A DNA stretch of 5,716 nt from Candidatus Margulisiibacteriota bacterium (lineage in GTDB: Bacteria > Margulisbacteria > Termititenacia > Termititenacales > Termititenacaceae), in the NCBI GenBank assembly GCA_031279615.1, contig JAITIE010000091.1, forward strand, positions 1 to 5,716. Reading direction: 5' to 3'. Shown one piece after another: positions 1 through 5,363 of the stretch. The notes under the pieces are model-generated. The model did no database searches. It was given only the letters and a program-made list of their open reading frames with translations, and was not told the origin of the DNA. Positions within the stretch are counted from its first letter, which is position 1, and each line of letters starts with the position of its first letter. A program made the translations under genes and the position numbers.

Positions 1-502
1 GGATGCCTGGAGTATTTGGCAAAACTATTCAATACAAACCAGCTATGCCCTGCTGGACACGGCGACTGGAAATAAAACAGTTTACGTCTGGTTAAAAGAC
101 CGCGCCGGAAATATCAGCGCGACAATTTCCGCTGGCATAATTCTGGATGATACTGCCGGTAATACGGTTCCTGATCTTGATCTTGCCGCTCCGGCTGCCA
201 ATGTGCCGGTCGGCAAGAAAATTTACGCGTATCCCAATCCCGCGCAGCCGCGCAAGGAAGATATAACGATTGCTTACAGCGCGGACAAGGACGGCGCGGT
301 AAATATTTATCTTTATAACATACTTGGCGAAAGAATCTGGTCGGCGTCCGGCTATGCCAGAGTCGGCGCAAAAAATGAAGTTGTTTGGAACGGCCACGAT
401 GCTTACGGCAGCGAAGCCGGCAACGGTGTTTATATTCTGTTGCTGACCGATGAGCGCAAGAAAGTTTTGGCCAGAGGGAGGCTGACGATACTCGATGATT
501 AA
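1..502 (+). CDS. Secreted protein, C-terminal part: Ig-like domain plus FlgD-like/sorting-type C-terminal domain (5' partial)
   Basis: The frame is open from the left edge (first full codon at base 2) to a TAA at 500-502, giving the last 166 residues of a longer protein. Residues about 1-60 look like the end of a bacterial Ig-like domain: the segment KTVYVWLKDRAGNIS, then ILDDTAGN, is typical of such repeats. After a short Pro/Ala linker comes a FlgD-type Ig domain (about residues 73-166). It begins YAYPNPAQP, continues with a strand ending YNILGERI, and has the late signature VVWNGHDAYG...GNGVYILLL. This domain closes many large extracellular proteins and is related in form to the C-terminal sorting domains of type IX secretion cargo. 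A GTG at 203 could be read as a start, but it lies inside the domain boundary and coding clearly continues upstream. The catalytic or binding part, if any, lies outside the window. The gene overlaps the next by 8 nt, so the two are probably co-transcribed and translationally coupled. Confidence 0.88.
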   Translation, partial: DAWSIWQNYSIQTSYALLDTATGNKTVYVWLKDRAGNISATISAGIILDDTAGNTVPDLDLAAPAANVPVGKKIYAYPNPAQPRKEDITIAYSADKDGAVNIYLYNILGERIWSASGYARVGAKNEVVWNGHDAYGSEAGNGVYILLLTDERKKVLARGRLTILDD

Positions 503-1535
503 ACGCAGCCTGATTATATTGCTTTTAGCCTTTTGCTGGAGCGCCGCGGCCAGACAGGCCGTTGGCTTGGACGCTATGAGTGTCGGCGCGGACGCTATGG
601 CGCGCGGCGGCGCGTATTTAACCGCCGAACAGAGCGGCCACTATGTTTTTCAAAATTATGCTTTTTTGGGACGCCTTTCCGCGCCGCGCTTTTCTTTAAC
701 TGCGTTTGATTTGATCAGCGAAGTTGGTTATTTTTCCGCCGCGTACAGCCAGAATAATTTTAGTCTGGGTTTTTTGCGGGTGCAGGAGTCCGGCGGCGAA
801 TTGCGGGACAACGCTGGCAATCAGCGGGGCGGAGAAATCAGCTATACGGACAGCACAGTTTATGGCGCGTATGGTTTTGCCGCCGGTCGTTATGCGTTTG
901 GTCTGCGCGGCAAATTGCAGAGCAAATATTTTTCCGAAGTGGATGTTTCGGCTGCCGGACTGGCGCTGGATCTGGCCGGCGCGTATCAGGCGCAGCCTTA
1001 TCTAACTTTTGGCGCCGAGCTGGGCAATATTTTGGCGACGGATTTGTCCTGGTCAAACGGCCTGGTGGAAAATTACGGCCGCTCTTTGGGCTTGGGCGCG
1101 CTTTTCAAAGTTTGGGGCGCGGACGGATACTGGGCTGGCTATAAATGGCCGCTGCACGTGTACGCGGATGTGCGCGCGGTGGAGACGGATCATTTCTGGG
1201 GCGCCGGCGCGGAATACTGGCTGGGCAGCCACATCGCTTTACGCGGCGGCCTGAAGCAGACGCGCGACGCGCGCGGCGAGCAAAACGCCAAACTGCTGCA
1301 ATTTACCGCCGGTTTGGGCTTCAATTTCGCCAATATTTATTTGGATTATGCTTATAACTCCGGCGATAATGTCGCGGGAAACATCACGCATTTTTTCACG
1401 CTCTCTTATTGGTGGGATGCGCCGCGGCCGCCGGAAACTAAAAAAGAAATCAAAAATGTCAAAGCTAAGAAAAAGGTTACTAAGAAAAAACCCAAGCGGA
1501 CTTTCCGCTCTACTCTGGACAGCGCCAAATTGTAA
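495..1535 (+). CDS. PorV/PorQ-like outer-membrane beta-barrel protein with lysine-rich C-terminal tail
   Basis: This 346-residue protein starts with a signal peptide (MIKRSLIILLLAFCWSAAA, cleavage near residue 19-22). A segment VGADAMARGGAYLTAEQSG (about 30-48) then resembles the glycine-rich 'GARAMGMGGAF' opening of PorV/PorQ/UPF0164 barrels. From about 65 to 306 alternating polar/aromatic strands alternate with Gly/Asn/Asp turns, ending in a plausible last strand HFFTLSYWW (299-307). Known relatives are outer-membrane barrels of the FadL superfamily; PorV acts as a shuttle for type IX secretion cargo. After the barrel a tail of about 38 residues (309-346) is Pro- and then Lys-rich, with KAKKKVTKKKPKR at 323-335. 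This is unusual, since barrels normally end at the last strand. The ATG is favoured because it gives a clean signal peptide. The ribosome site is an AGGGAGG at 475-481, rather far upstream (13 nt), so coupling to the upstream gene is likely. The family is fairly sure; the cargo partner is inferred. Confidence 0.8.
   Translation: MIKRSLIILLLAFCWSAAARQAVGLDAMSVGADAMARGGAYLTAEQSGHYVFQNYAFLGRLSAPRFSLTAFDLISEVGYFSAAYSQNNFSLGFLRVQESGGELRDNAGNQRGGEISYTDSTVYGAYGFAAGRYAFGLRGKLQSKYFSEVDVSAAGLALDLAGAYQAQPYLTFGAELGNILATDLSWSNGLVENYGRSLGLGALFKVWGADGYWAGYKWPLHVYADVRAVETDHFWGAGAEYWLGSHIALRGGLKQTRDARGEQNAKLLQFTAGLGFNFANIYLDYAYNSGDNVAGNITHFFTLSYWWDAPRPPETKKEIKNVKAKKKVTKKKPKRTFRSTLDSAKL
1485..1509 (-). terminator. 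Candidate intrinsic terminator of the TPR gene, inside the barrel gene's tail
   Basis: Read on the minus strand, a perfect 6-bp stem AGCGGA/TCCGCT (1495-1509, 3-nt loop AAG) is followed by TGGG and then six T (1490-1485). It lies about 33 nt past the TPR stop codon. The T-run is the complement of the A-rich codons for the KKK stretch of the opposing gene. The 4-nt spacer between stem and T-run is longer than ideal. Confidence 0.45.
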
Positions 1536-1563
1536 ATTTTTTTAAATTTGGTTGGCTTTTTTT
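1524..1563 (+). terminator. Candidate intrinsic terminator of the FlgD-like/PorV-like transcript
   Basis: GCCAA (1524-1528) pairs with TTGGC (1552-1556), which directly abuts seven T (1557-1563). An inner stem AAATTT/AAATTT (1534-1539 with 1544-1549) around a T4 loop can form inside it. An alternative stem is CCAAATT (1525-1531) with AATTTGG (1545-1551). The structure overlaps the last codons of both the barrel gene and the convergent TPR gene, so it is also coding sequence. In the minus direction no T-run follows the stem, so it should act mainly on the + strand. Confidence 0.55.
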
Positions 1564-2249
1564 GCCCGAATATTCTCCAGCGTGATTTCCAGATTTTGTT
1601 TGGCCAGGCTGTTCTGCGGATTGACCTTTAACGCCTTTTGAAAACAAGTCCGCGCGGCTTCGTAATTCTGCCGGTCGTTGTTCAGGTAGCTGCCGTAGCT
1701 GATAAAAATATGCTCATCTTCCACGCCGAGATCGATAGCCTTTTTCCAGTCCGCTGCCAATTCTTTTTGACTGGCTTTAAAATTTTTTTCTTTGAGCAGC
1801 GCGCGTCTCTGGTACAGCTTGCCGTCGCGGGGATTGATTTTGATCGCGTGGTCATAATCCGCCAGCGTGGCTTTGTAATTTTCCAGCCCGTAATATGCAT
1901 TGGCGCGGTTGATGTAGTACGCCGGATTGGCCGGGTCCAGTTTAATTGCTTTGTTGTAGTCCAGCAGCGCTTTTTGGTAGAGATAGATTTGAATATAAGC
2001 GTTCGCGCGGCCAAAGTAACTCACTTTGTCTTGAGGATTGGTCTGAATGGCTTTGGTGTACTCCTTGATTGCGCTGTTGTAATTGCCAGCCTCGTATTTG
2101 CGCAAACCGCTGACGTTATATTTTTCCGCGGTGAGCGGCGCGCCGGATGCGGTAAAAAATAACAGATAAACGCCAACCGCGGCGGCGATTACCAGAGCGG
2201 CCAGCAAACCAAGCCCATAAGATATTCTTTCCTTTTTCAGCTTTTTCAT
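1542..2249 (-). CDS. Membrane-anchored tetratricopeptide-repeat (TPR) protein
   Basis: This 235-residue protein has a basic N-terminus (MKKLKKER), one hydrophobic segment at about 11-33 that fits an uncleaved anchor, and then a soluble domain of TPR units. The repeats are clear at about 43-74 (GLRKYEAGNYNSAIKEYTKAI), 75-108 (AYIQIYLYQKALLDYNKAI, then KLDP), 109-142 (AYYGLENYKATLADYDHAI, then KINP), a degenerate unit at about 143-177, and 178-213 (NYEAARTCFQKALKVNP). The 34-residue spacing and the closing x-x-P turns are canonical. TPR domains are protein-binding scaffolds; with this topology the repeats should face the periplasm, or the cytoplasm if the anchor is reversed. No catalytic motif is visible, so the partner is unknown. 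The gene converges on the barrel gene (6 nt between stops) and has its own extended -10 promoter. The start is preceded by a G-rich stretch (GGCGGGGGC) serving as a weak ribosome site. An open frame on the opposite strand (1638-2162) is a shadow. Confidence 0.9.
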   Translation of the reverse strand: MKKLKKERISYGLGLLAALVIAAAVGVYLLFFTASGAPLTAEKYNVSGLRKYEAGNYNSAIKEYTKAIQTNPQDKVSYFGRANAYIQIYLYQKALLDYNKAIKLDPANPAYYINRANAYYGLENYKATLADYDHAIKINPRDGKLYQRRALLKEKNFKASQKELAADWKKAIDLGVEDEHIFISYGSYLNNDRQNYEAARTCFQKALKVNPQNSLAKQNLEITLENIRAKKANQI

Positions 2250-2276
2250 GAATGCCCCCGCCTTGAAACTGCCCTT

Positions 2277-2288
2277 AATTATAGCATA
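2277..2288 (-). promoter_or_regulatory. Extended -10 promoter of the TPR gene
   Basis: The minus strand reads TATGCTATAATT: a perfect TATAAT (2283-2278) with the TG extension (2286-2285). The best -35-like match, TTAACA, is 20 nt upstream, which is too far, so the extended -10 probably suffices. Transcription would start near 2271, leaving a leader of about 20 nt before the ATG at 2249. The same 12-mer occurs at 4521-4532. Confidence 0.65.
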
Positions 2289-2313
2289 AAGGTGTCTGAA
2301 AACTGTTAAAAAC

Positions 2314-2357
2314 TTGAATTTATTTGAGCAAACTTACGATATCTTTATTGCAAGGAG
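2314..2357 (+). promoter_or_regulatory. Weak candidate promoter and ribosome-binding site of the histidine kinase gene
   Basis: In the 114-bp divergent gap (2250-2363), TTGAAT (2314-2319) and TACGAT (2335-2340) match -35 and -10 boxes at four of six bases each, with a short 15-bp spacer, so the promoter call is weak. The ribosome site AAGGAG (2352-2357), 6 nt before the ATG at 2364, is good and fixes the start. The gap also carries AAACT at 2300, 2310 and 2330. Confidence 0.3.
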
Positions 2358-2363
2358 CAGGTT

Positions 2364-3992
2364 ATGCGCAGGATTATGCTAATGCTCTTGTTGGCAGTTT
2401 GGGGGTATGCTGAGCTTTTTTCCGGCTGTGTTGTCCGCGGCGGTCAGTGGGATAACTATGGTTTTACGGTGCGGCTGGACAGTGTTGCGCGCTCCTATAC
2501 GACCGTCACTGCGGTCAACGGCAGATTTGCGCTGGATATTTTACCGGACAATTACAAATTGTCCGTAGCCGACCAAAACGGCAAAATTGTCGCCGTGGAA
2601 CAAAACCCGGAGCTTGCCGCAGATTATCAGCTGCGCTTGACCGGCGCGTGGGCTAAAAATAATCTGCTGCTGGCGTTGACCACTTTAGTGATCACTGCGG
2701 CCATGCTGCTTTTGGCGGTCTTGGTCTGGGCGGTCAAGCGTCCGGCGCGGCGTTCCGTTTGTTTGCTGCTGCTGGCCGGCAGTTTCGCTCTCTACACCGC
2801 GACCGACGCCGCGCAGGACCTGCTGGCTTTGAGTGGTTTAGAATCGCCAGCCGGCGCCTTGTTTTTCTTGAAACATATCGGTTTGGCCTGGTTCGGTTAT
2901 TTATTTTTCCGTTTCTGGCGCTCTGACTTTGGCTGGCTCCGGCTGCTGCCCCTTTCCGAAACGCTGATCATCAGCACCTGGCCGCTGCTGGGGCTGGACA
3001 GCGCTTTTGAAAATTTTTGGCTGTTTAGTTTTGCCCAGCTGCGCCTGCTGATCATGCTGCAATTGTTTTTGTTTTTGCTGGCCGGCATTCTGACCGTTTT
3101 CCTGCGCTGGCTGCGGGAAAAAGACAACTGGCGCAAACGCACTTTGGCGGTCACCCAGTCTGTTTTTGTGGCGCTGTTGTTTTTGTTTGGTACACTGGTG
3201 ATCTGGCCGTTGCTCTACCGTCAAGGCGCGGAATTTTTTGACCGGCAGTATATTTTGACCGCGCTGATTTTTGGCTTGATTATTTTTGTCTGGCTGTCCT
3301 GCGCGGAAATTTACCAGCATGTTTTTCAAACGCAGTTATGTCTGGAGCGGCAGGAACGTTTAAGCGCGCTCGGCAAATTGGCTTCCGGTCTGGCGCATGA
3401 AATCAAAAATCCGCTGGCAGCTTTGCATAATCTGGTGACGGTTTTGCCGGAAAATTACCGGCGGGCAAAATTTCGCGCGGAGTTTATGGAGATCGTGCCG
3501 CGGCAGATCGAGCGGATCAATCAGCTAGTGTCCGGCTTGCTGGATTTGAGCCGCGCTGGCGACGGCCAAAAAGCTAAATTTAATCTCAGTCAGCTTTTGG
3601 AAAAAAGTCTGGCGCTGCTGACCGGACAGGCCGTCAAACAAAATGTTCAGATTGAGAAAAATATCGCGCCGGATATTTGGTTCAGAGGCCAGCCCAACGC
3701 GCTGGAACAGGTCTTTTTGGATCTGGGGCTCAACGCTCTGCAGGCTATGCCCCGGGGCGGAGTCTTAAAAGTAACGCTCAAGGAAAATAAAACCCTGATC
3801 TTTCAGGATAACGGCTGTGGCATCAGACCGGAGATTTTGCCGTATATTTTTAACCCGTTTGTCACGACCAAAAAATCCGGCACCGGCCTGGGTTTGAGCA
3901 TTGTCAAAAAAATTCTCGACGAGCACAAAGTGAAAATAGAAATTGTTTCCCGACAAAAACAAGGCGCGTCGGCAACTTTATTTTTTTACTAG
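2364..3992 (+). CDS. Seven-TM sensor histidine kinase with N-terminal beta-sandwich-like extracytoplasmic domain
   Basis: This 542-residue protein is a sensor kinase that should autophosphorylate on His and pass phosphate to a response regulator not encoded here. Residues 1-16 are a signal peptide or first anchor. Residues about 20-95 look like a transthyretin/carboxypeptidase-regulatory-like beta domain (TTVTAVNGRFALDILPDNYKL). Seven hydrophobic segments follow at about 99-124, 130-147, 165-184, 190-210, 216-249, 261-285 and 297-316. The cytoplasmic kinase has an H box LASGLAHEIKNPLAAL with phospho-acceptor His345. The N box is QVFLDLGLNALQAMP: Asn457 is kept, and the earlier Asn is Asp453. 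Then come the G1 box DNGCGI (482-487), an F-box-like IFNPFVTTK (495-503) and the G2 box GTGLGLSIV (506-514). The kinase core resembles the NtrB/AtoS/ZraS branch. All key residues are present, so it should be active. It has no PAS, HAMP or receiver domain. The layout is analogous to 7TMR-DISM sensors, but the N-terminal domain is different. The 3' end overlaps the convergent zinc-ribbon gene by 15 nt. Confidence 0.93.
   Translation: MRRIMLMLLLAVWGYAELFSGCVVRGGQWDNYGFTVRLDSVARSYTTVTAVNGRFALDILPDNYKLSVADQNGKIVAVEQNPELAADYQLRLTGAWAKNNLLLALTTLVITAAMLLLAVLVWAVKRPARRSVCLLLLAGSFALYTATDAAQDLLALSGLESPAGALFFLKHIGLAWFGYLFFRFWRSDFGWLRLLPLSETLIISTWPLLGLDSAFENFWLFSFAQLRLLIMLQLFLFLLAGILTVFLRWLREKDNWRKRTLAVTQSVFVALLFLFGTLVIWPLLYRQGAEFFDRQYILTALIFGLIIFVWLSCAEIYQHVFQTQLCLERQERLSALGKLASGLAHEIKNPLAALHNLVTVLPENYRRAKFRAEFMEIVPRQIERINQLVSGLLDLSRAGDGQKAKFNLSQLLEKSLALLTGQAVKQNVQIEKNIAPDIWFRGQPNALEQVFLDLGLNALQAMPRGGVLKVTLKENKTLIFQDNGCGIRPEILPYIFNPFVTTKKSGTGLGLSIVKKILDEHKVKIEIVSRQKQGASATLFFY
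3945..3987 (+). terminator. Candidate intrinsic terminator inside the last codons of the kinase gene
   Basis: CCGAC (3950-3954) pairs with GTCGG (3968-3972), extended past a small internal loop by GTT/AAC (3945-3947 with 3974-3976). TTTA and seven T (3977-3987) follow at once. The 13-nt loop is large, so the fold is only moderately stable. The T-run ends before the TAG at 3990-3992. On the minus strand the same hairpin is followed only by AATTTCTATTTT, a poor T-run. Confidence 0.4.
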
Positions 3993-4505
3993 TTGTCCAG
4001 CCAGTTTGCGTAAATGCCGGTCGGCGGTGGATTCCAGATATTGGGCGGCGTCCGGCGGCAGCGCGTAGCCGCGTTTTTGACCCCAGGCCAGATATTTGCG
4101 CACCAGCCACGGGTCTTCGGAAGCGCGAGTCCAAAAGCTGGCAAAAAGCTCCGCCCAGTCCGGCTGCAAATCCAGCAGGCCAACGGCAAATTCCGCGCTG
4201 CCCAGCCGCTCCTGCAGCAATTGTTTTTTCTCAGCCGCGCTGCTTTTTTGCCAAAAGATTTCCAGAGCGGCCTGCCGCAAGTATTTATTAGCGTGTTCGA
4301 GAAATTTAGCGATTGTCGGCGCGGACTGTTCGGCGATATTGTTTTTGAGGATTTCCAGCTCGGCGGCGGATAAAAATTTTTTGTCCGTTAGATCCGGCGG
4401 CGGCGCATTTAGCGGAGCTTGTTTTTGGCCGCAAAAATTGCAAAACTTCGCCTCAAGATTGATGAGTTTTTTGCAGGCAGGACATTTTCTTTGCGCGCCG
4501 ACCAT
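3978..4505 (-). CDS. Zinc-ribbon protein with C-terminal helical (HEAT-like) region, function unknown
   Basis: This 175-residue protein opens with a four-cysteine zinc ribbon: C8-P-A-C11 and C22-N-F-C25-G, two CxxC knuckles 10 residues apart. A Pro-rich linker (30-38) follows. The rest, about 44-175, is predicted by eye to be all helical. Segments such as APTIAKFLEHANKYLRQAALEIFWQ (62-86) and LVRKYLAWGQKRG (134-146) look like short HEAT-type helix pairs. There is no signal peptide or membrane segment, so it is probably cytoplasmic. Ribbons of this form occur at the N-terminus of many small bacterial proteins of unknown role, and no function can be assigned. The ATG lies only about 5 nt from the expected transcription start and has no Shine-Dalgarno sequence. 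It sits 32 bp from the divergent pilin-like operon and overlaps the kinase gene tail to tail. Open frames on the opposite strand (4014-4373, 4096-4530) are shadows; the CxxC pairs support this strand. Confidence 0.78.
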   Translation of the reverse strand: MVGAQRKCPACKKLINLEAKFCNFCGQKQAPLNAPPPDLTDKKFLSAAELEILKNNIAEQSAPTIAKFLEHANKYLRQAALEIFWQKSSAAEKKQLLQERLGSAEFAVGLLDLQPDWAELFASFWTRASEDPWLVRKYLAWGQKRGYALPPDAAQYLESTADRHLRKLAGQLVKK

Positions 4506-4516
4506 AGCTGCTGTCT

Positions 4517-4545
4517 ATTGTATGCTATAATTTTTTAATGCGCAA
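4517..4545 (-). promoter_or_regulatory. Candidate promoter of the zinc-ribbon gene
   Basis: On the minus strand a -35-like TTGCGC (4545-4540, three of six bases) is followed, after exactly 17 bp, by TACAAT (4522-4517, five of six). The start would be near 4510, about 5 nt before the ATG at 4505. The -35-like box lies in the first codons of the opposing pilin-like gene, and the -10 touches the opposing extended -10. Confidence 0.45.
4521..4532 (+). promoter_or_regulatory. Extended -10 promoter of the pilin-like/subtilase operon
   Basis: TATGCTATAATT contains a perfect TATAAT (4526-4531) with TG at 4523-4524. No -35 match lies at 16-18 bp. The expected start is 6-8 nt downstream, at 4537-4539, which is on the ATG (4538), so the transcript should be leaderless or nearly so. 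The motif is identical to the TPR-gene promoter on the other strand at 2277-2288. Confidence 0.65.
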
Positions 4546-4948
4546 AGGATTTATTTATGTCCGTTTGCAGATTTATTTTACGCTGCTGGTTTTGGTTATC
4601 GGCAGCGCGTTATTTCTGACCTGGACTGTTTTGCAAAAAAATTTGCGCCTGCACGCGCAGCTCAAAGAAAATCTGCTGGTGCAGACTGTTCTGGATCAAA
4701 TGGTTGAGGATTTAAAATACGCGGACAGCGTGGCGGTTTATCCTGACCGCGCGCAGACGACCGTGGCTGGCGTGGATTATTTGTATTTTCTGAATAATCA
4801 ACGCCTGACGCGGCGCAAGGACGCCAATCTTTATTTGACACCGGCTAAAATTATTTTGCGAGAACTGTCTTTTGCGCAGGAAAATGGCTGGCTGCGCTTG
4901 GTTTTGGCTGGAGAAAATCAGCGCTGGGAAAGGATAGTGCGGCTTTGA
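4538..4948 (+). CDS. Minor pilin/pseudopilin-like protein (GspJ/ComGF-like)
   Basis: This 136-residue protein begins MRKGFIYVRLQIY, followed by a hydrophobic helix (about 13-29). It looks like a class III prepilin leader: a short basic peptide, cleavage after Gly4, and Phe as mature residue 1. The usual Glu at mature position 5 is Arg here. The rest fits a minor pilin of the GspJ/ComGF/PilW kind: a helix (LVQTVLDQMVEDLKYADSV, 47-65), then a small beta domain with YLYFLNNQRLTRR (81-93), LTPAKIILRELSF (100-112) and a paired strand WLRLVLAGENQRWERIV (118-134). Such proteins initiate or cap type IV pili, type II secretion pseudopili or DNA-uptake pili. The ATG is chosen because it gives the KGF leader. 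No Shine-Dalgarno sequence precedes it, and the promoter suggests a leaderless mRNA. It is the first of three closely spaced genes. The fold class is likely; the specific machine (competence, secretion or motility) cannot be told. Confidence 0.7.
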   Translation: MRKGFIYVRLQIYFTLLVLVIGSALFLTWTVLQKNLRLHAQLKENLLVQTVLDQMVEDLKYADSVAVYPDRAQTTVAGVDYLYFLNNQRLTRRKDANLYLTPAKIILRELSFAQENGWLRLVLAGENQRWERIVRL

Positions 4949-4950
4949 AA

Positions 4951-4967
4951 AAAGGAATTATCTCCTT
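4951..4967 (+). promoter_or_regulatory. Ribosome-binding site within a small hairpin
   Basis: The Shine-Dalgarno AAAGGA (4951-4956) lies 11 nt before the ATG at 4968. Its AAGGA (4952-4956) can pair perfectly with TCCTT (4963-4967) directly before that ATG, with a 6-nt loop. Pairing would hide the ribosome site, while folding would bring the start closer to it. The stem is only 5 bp, so the effect may be slight. Confidence 0.4.
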
Positions 4968-5363
4968 ATGAAAAAAGGTTTCGCTTATCCGGCGGCGCTG
5001 TTTGTTTTGAGCATTTTGCTTCTGGCGGCGGCGTATTTTTCCCTGACGCTGGGTTTTTGGCGGCAGAGTATGCGCGCGGATCTGGCGGCGTTGCAAGCGC
5101 GTCAGATGGCTGAGAGCGCGGTGGTGTATTATAGAGAAAAACAACCGGCGTTCGCGCGGCAGCAGGGCAAATTAAAAATTGACCTTGACGCTTTGCTGAT
5201 GCTGGAGGGGCTGGAGCTGGATTTCGGCGGCAGGGGCTTGCGTCTCGTGGCGATCTTGAACGATATTTATTTTGTAGGTTATGCTGGATTACCAGCCGCG
5301 CCGCAGGCTGTTTATGTGCTGCAGGCTAAAGATGGGGGAAAACCGACACCGTGGCGCGAATAA
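4968..5363 (+). CDS. Minor pilin-like protein (ComGG/GspK/PilX-like)
   Basis: This 131-residue protein starts MKKGFAYPAALFVLSILLLAAAYFSLTLG. The basic leader ends in Gly4, Phe5 would be mature residue 1, and a hydrophobic helix of about 20 residues follows. The KGFAYPAALFV segment resembles the start of ComGG of Gram-positive competence pili (GFIYP...LF). The following helix LAALQARQMAESAVVYYRE (39-57) is the form seen in PilX/GspK minor pilins, where Q-A-x-x-x-A-E-S is common. Mature position 5 is Ala after Pro, not Glu; tip subunits of the GspK kind often lack that Glu. The C-terminal part (about 68-122) is a small, probably beta-containing domain with no recognised motif. The gene begins 19 nt after its partner's stop and overlaps the protease gene by 13 nt, so all three are probably translated from one mRNA. 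A role in capping or starting a pilus-like fibre is inferred. Confidence 0.72.
   Translation: MKKGFAYPAALFVLSILLLAAAYFSLTLGFWRQSMRADLAALQARQMAESAVVYYREKQPAFARQQGKLKIDLDALLMLEGLELDFGGRGLRLVAILNDIYFVGYAGLPAAPQAVYVLQAKDGGKPTPWRE

Noticed and set aside
595..1300. Frequent GCGCG/GGCGC clusters that look like short palindromic repeats.
   Set aside because: They fall in the coding frame as Gly/Ala/Arg codons and occur across all genes in the window, so they reflect codon use rather than a repeat element.
1441..1490. Possible frameshift in the A-rich runs creating the lysine tail artificially.
   Set aside because: The neighbouring plus frame is also Lys-rich and ends at about the same place with no better barrel ending, so there is no evidence for a shift; kept only as a caution.
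1638..2162. A 174-codon open frame on the plus strand, antisense to the TPR gene.
   Set aside because: It has no ribosome site or recognisable domain, and the opposite strand shows clear 34-residue TPR periodicity.
2374..2429. Lipoprotein signal (SGC at residues 20-22) at the start of the kinase.
   Set aside because: The -3 position is Phe, not Leu, and a multi-TM kinase with a lipidated N-terminus would be unusual.
2901..3329. A 142-codon open frame on the minus strand, rich in Gln and Lys.
   Set aside because: It is the complement of the hydrophobic TM codons of the histidine kinase; low-complexity composition and no start signal.
4014..4530. Two overlapping open frames on the plus strand (119 and 144 codons) upstream of the pilin operon.
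   Set aside because: Both are antisense to the zinc-ribbon gene, whose CxxC pairs and better composition support the minus strand; the second also runs through the promoter.
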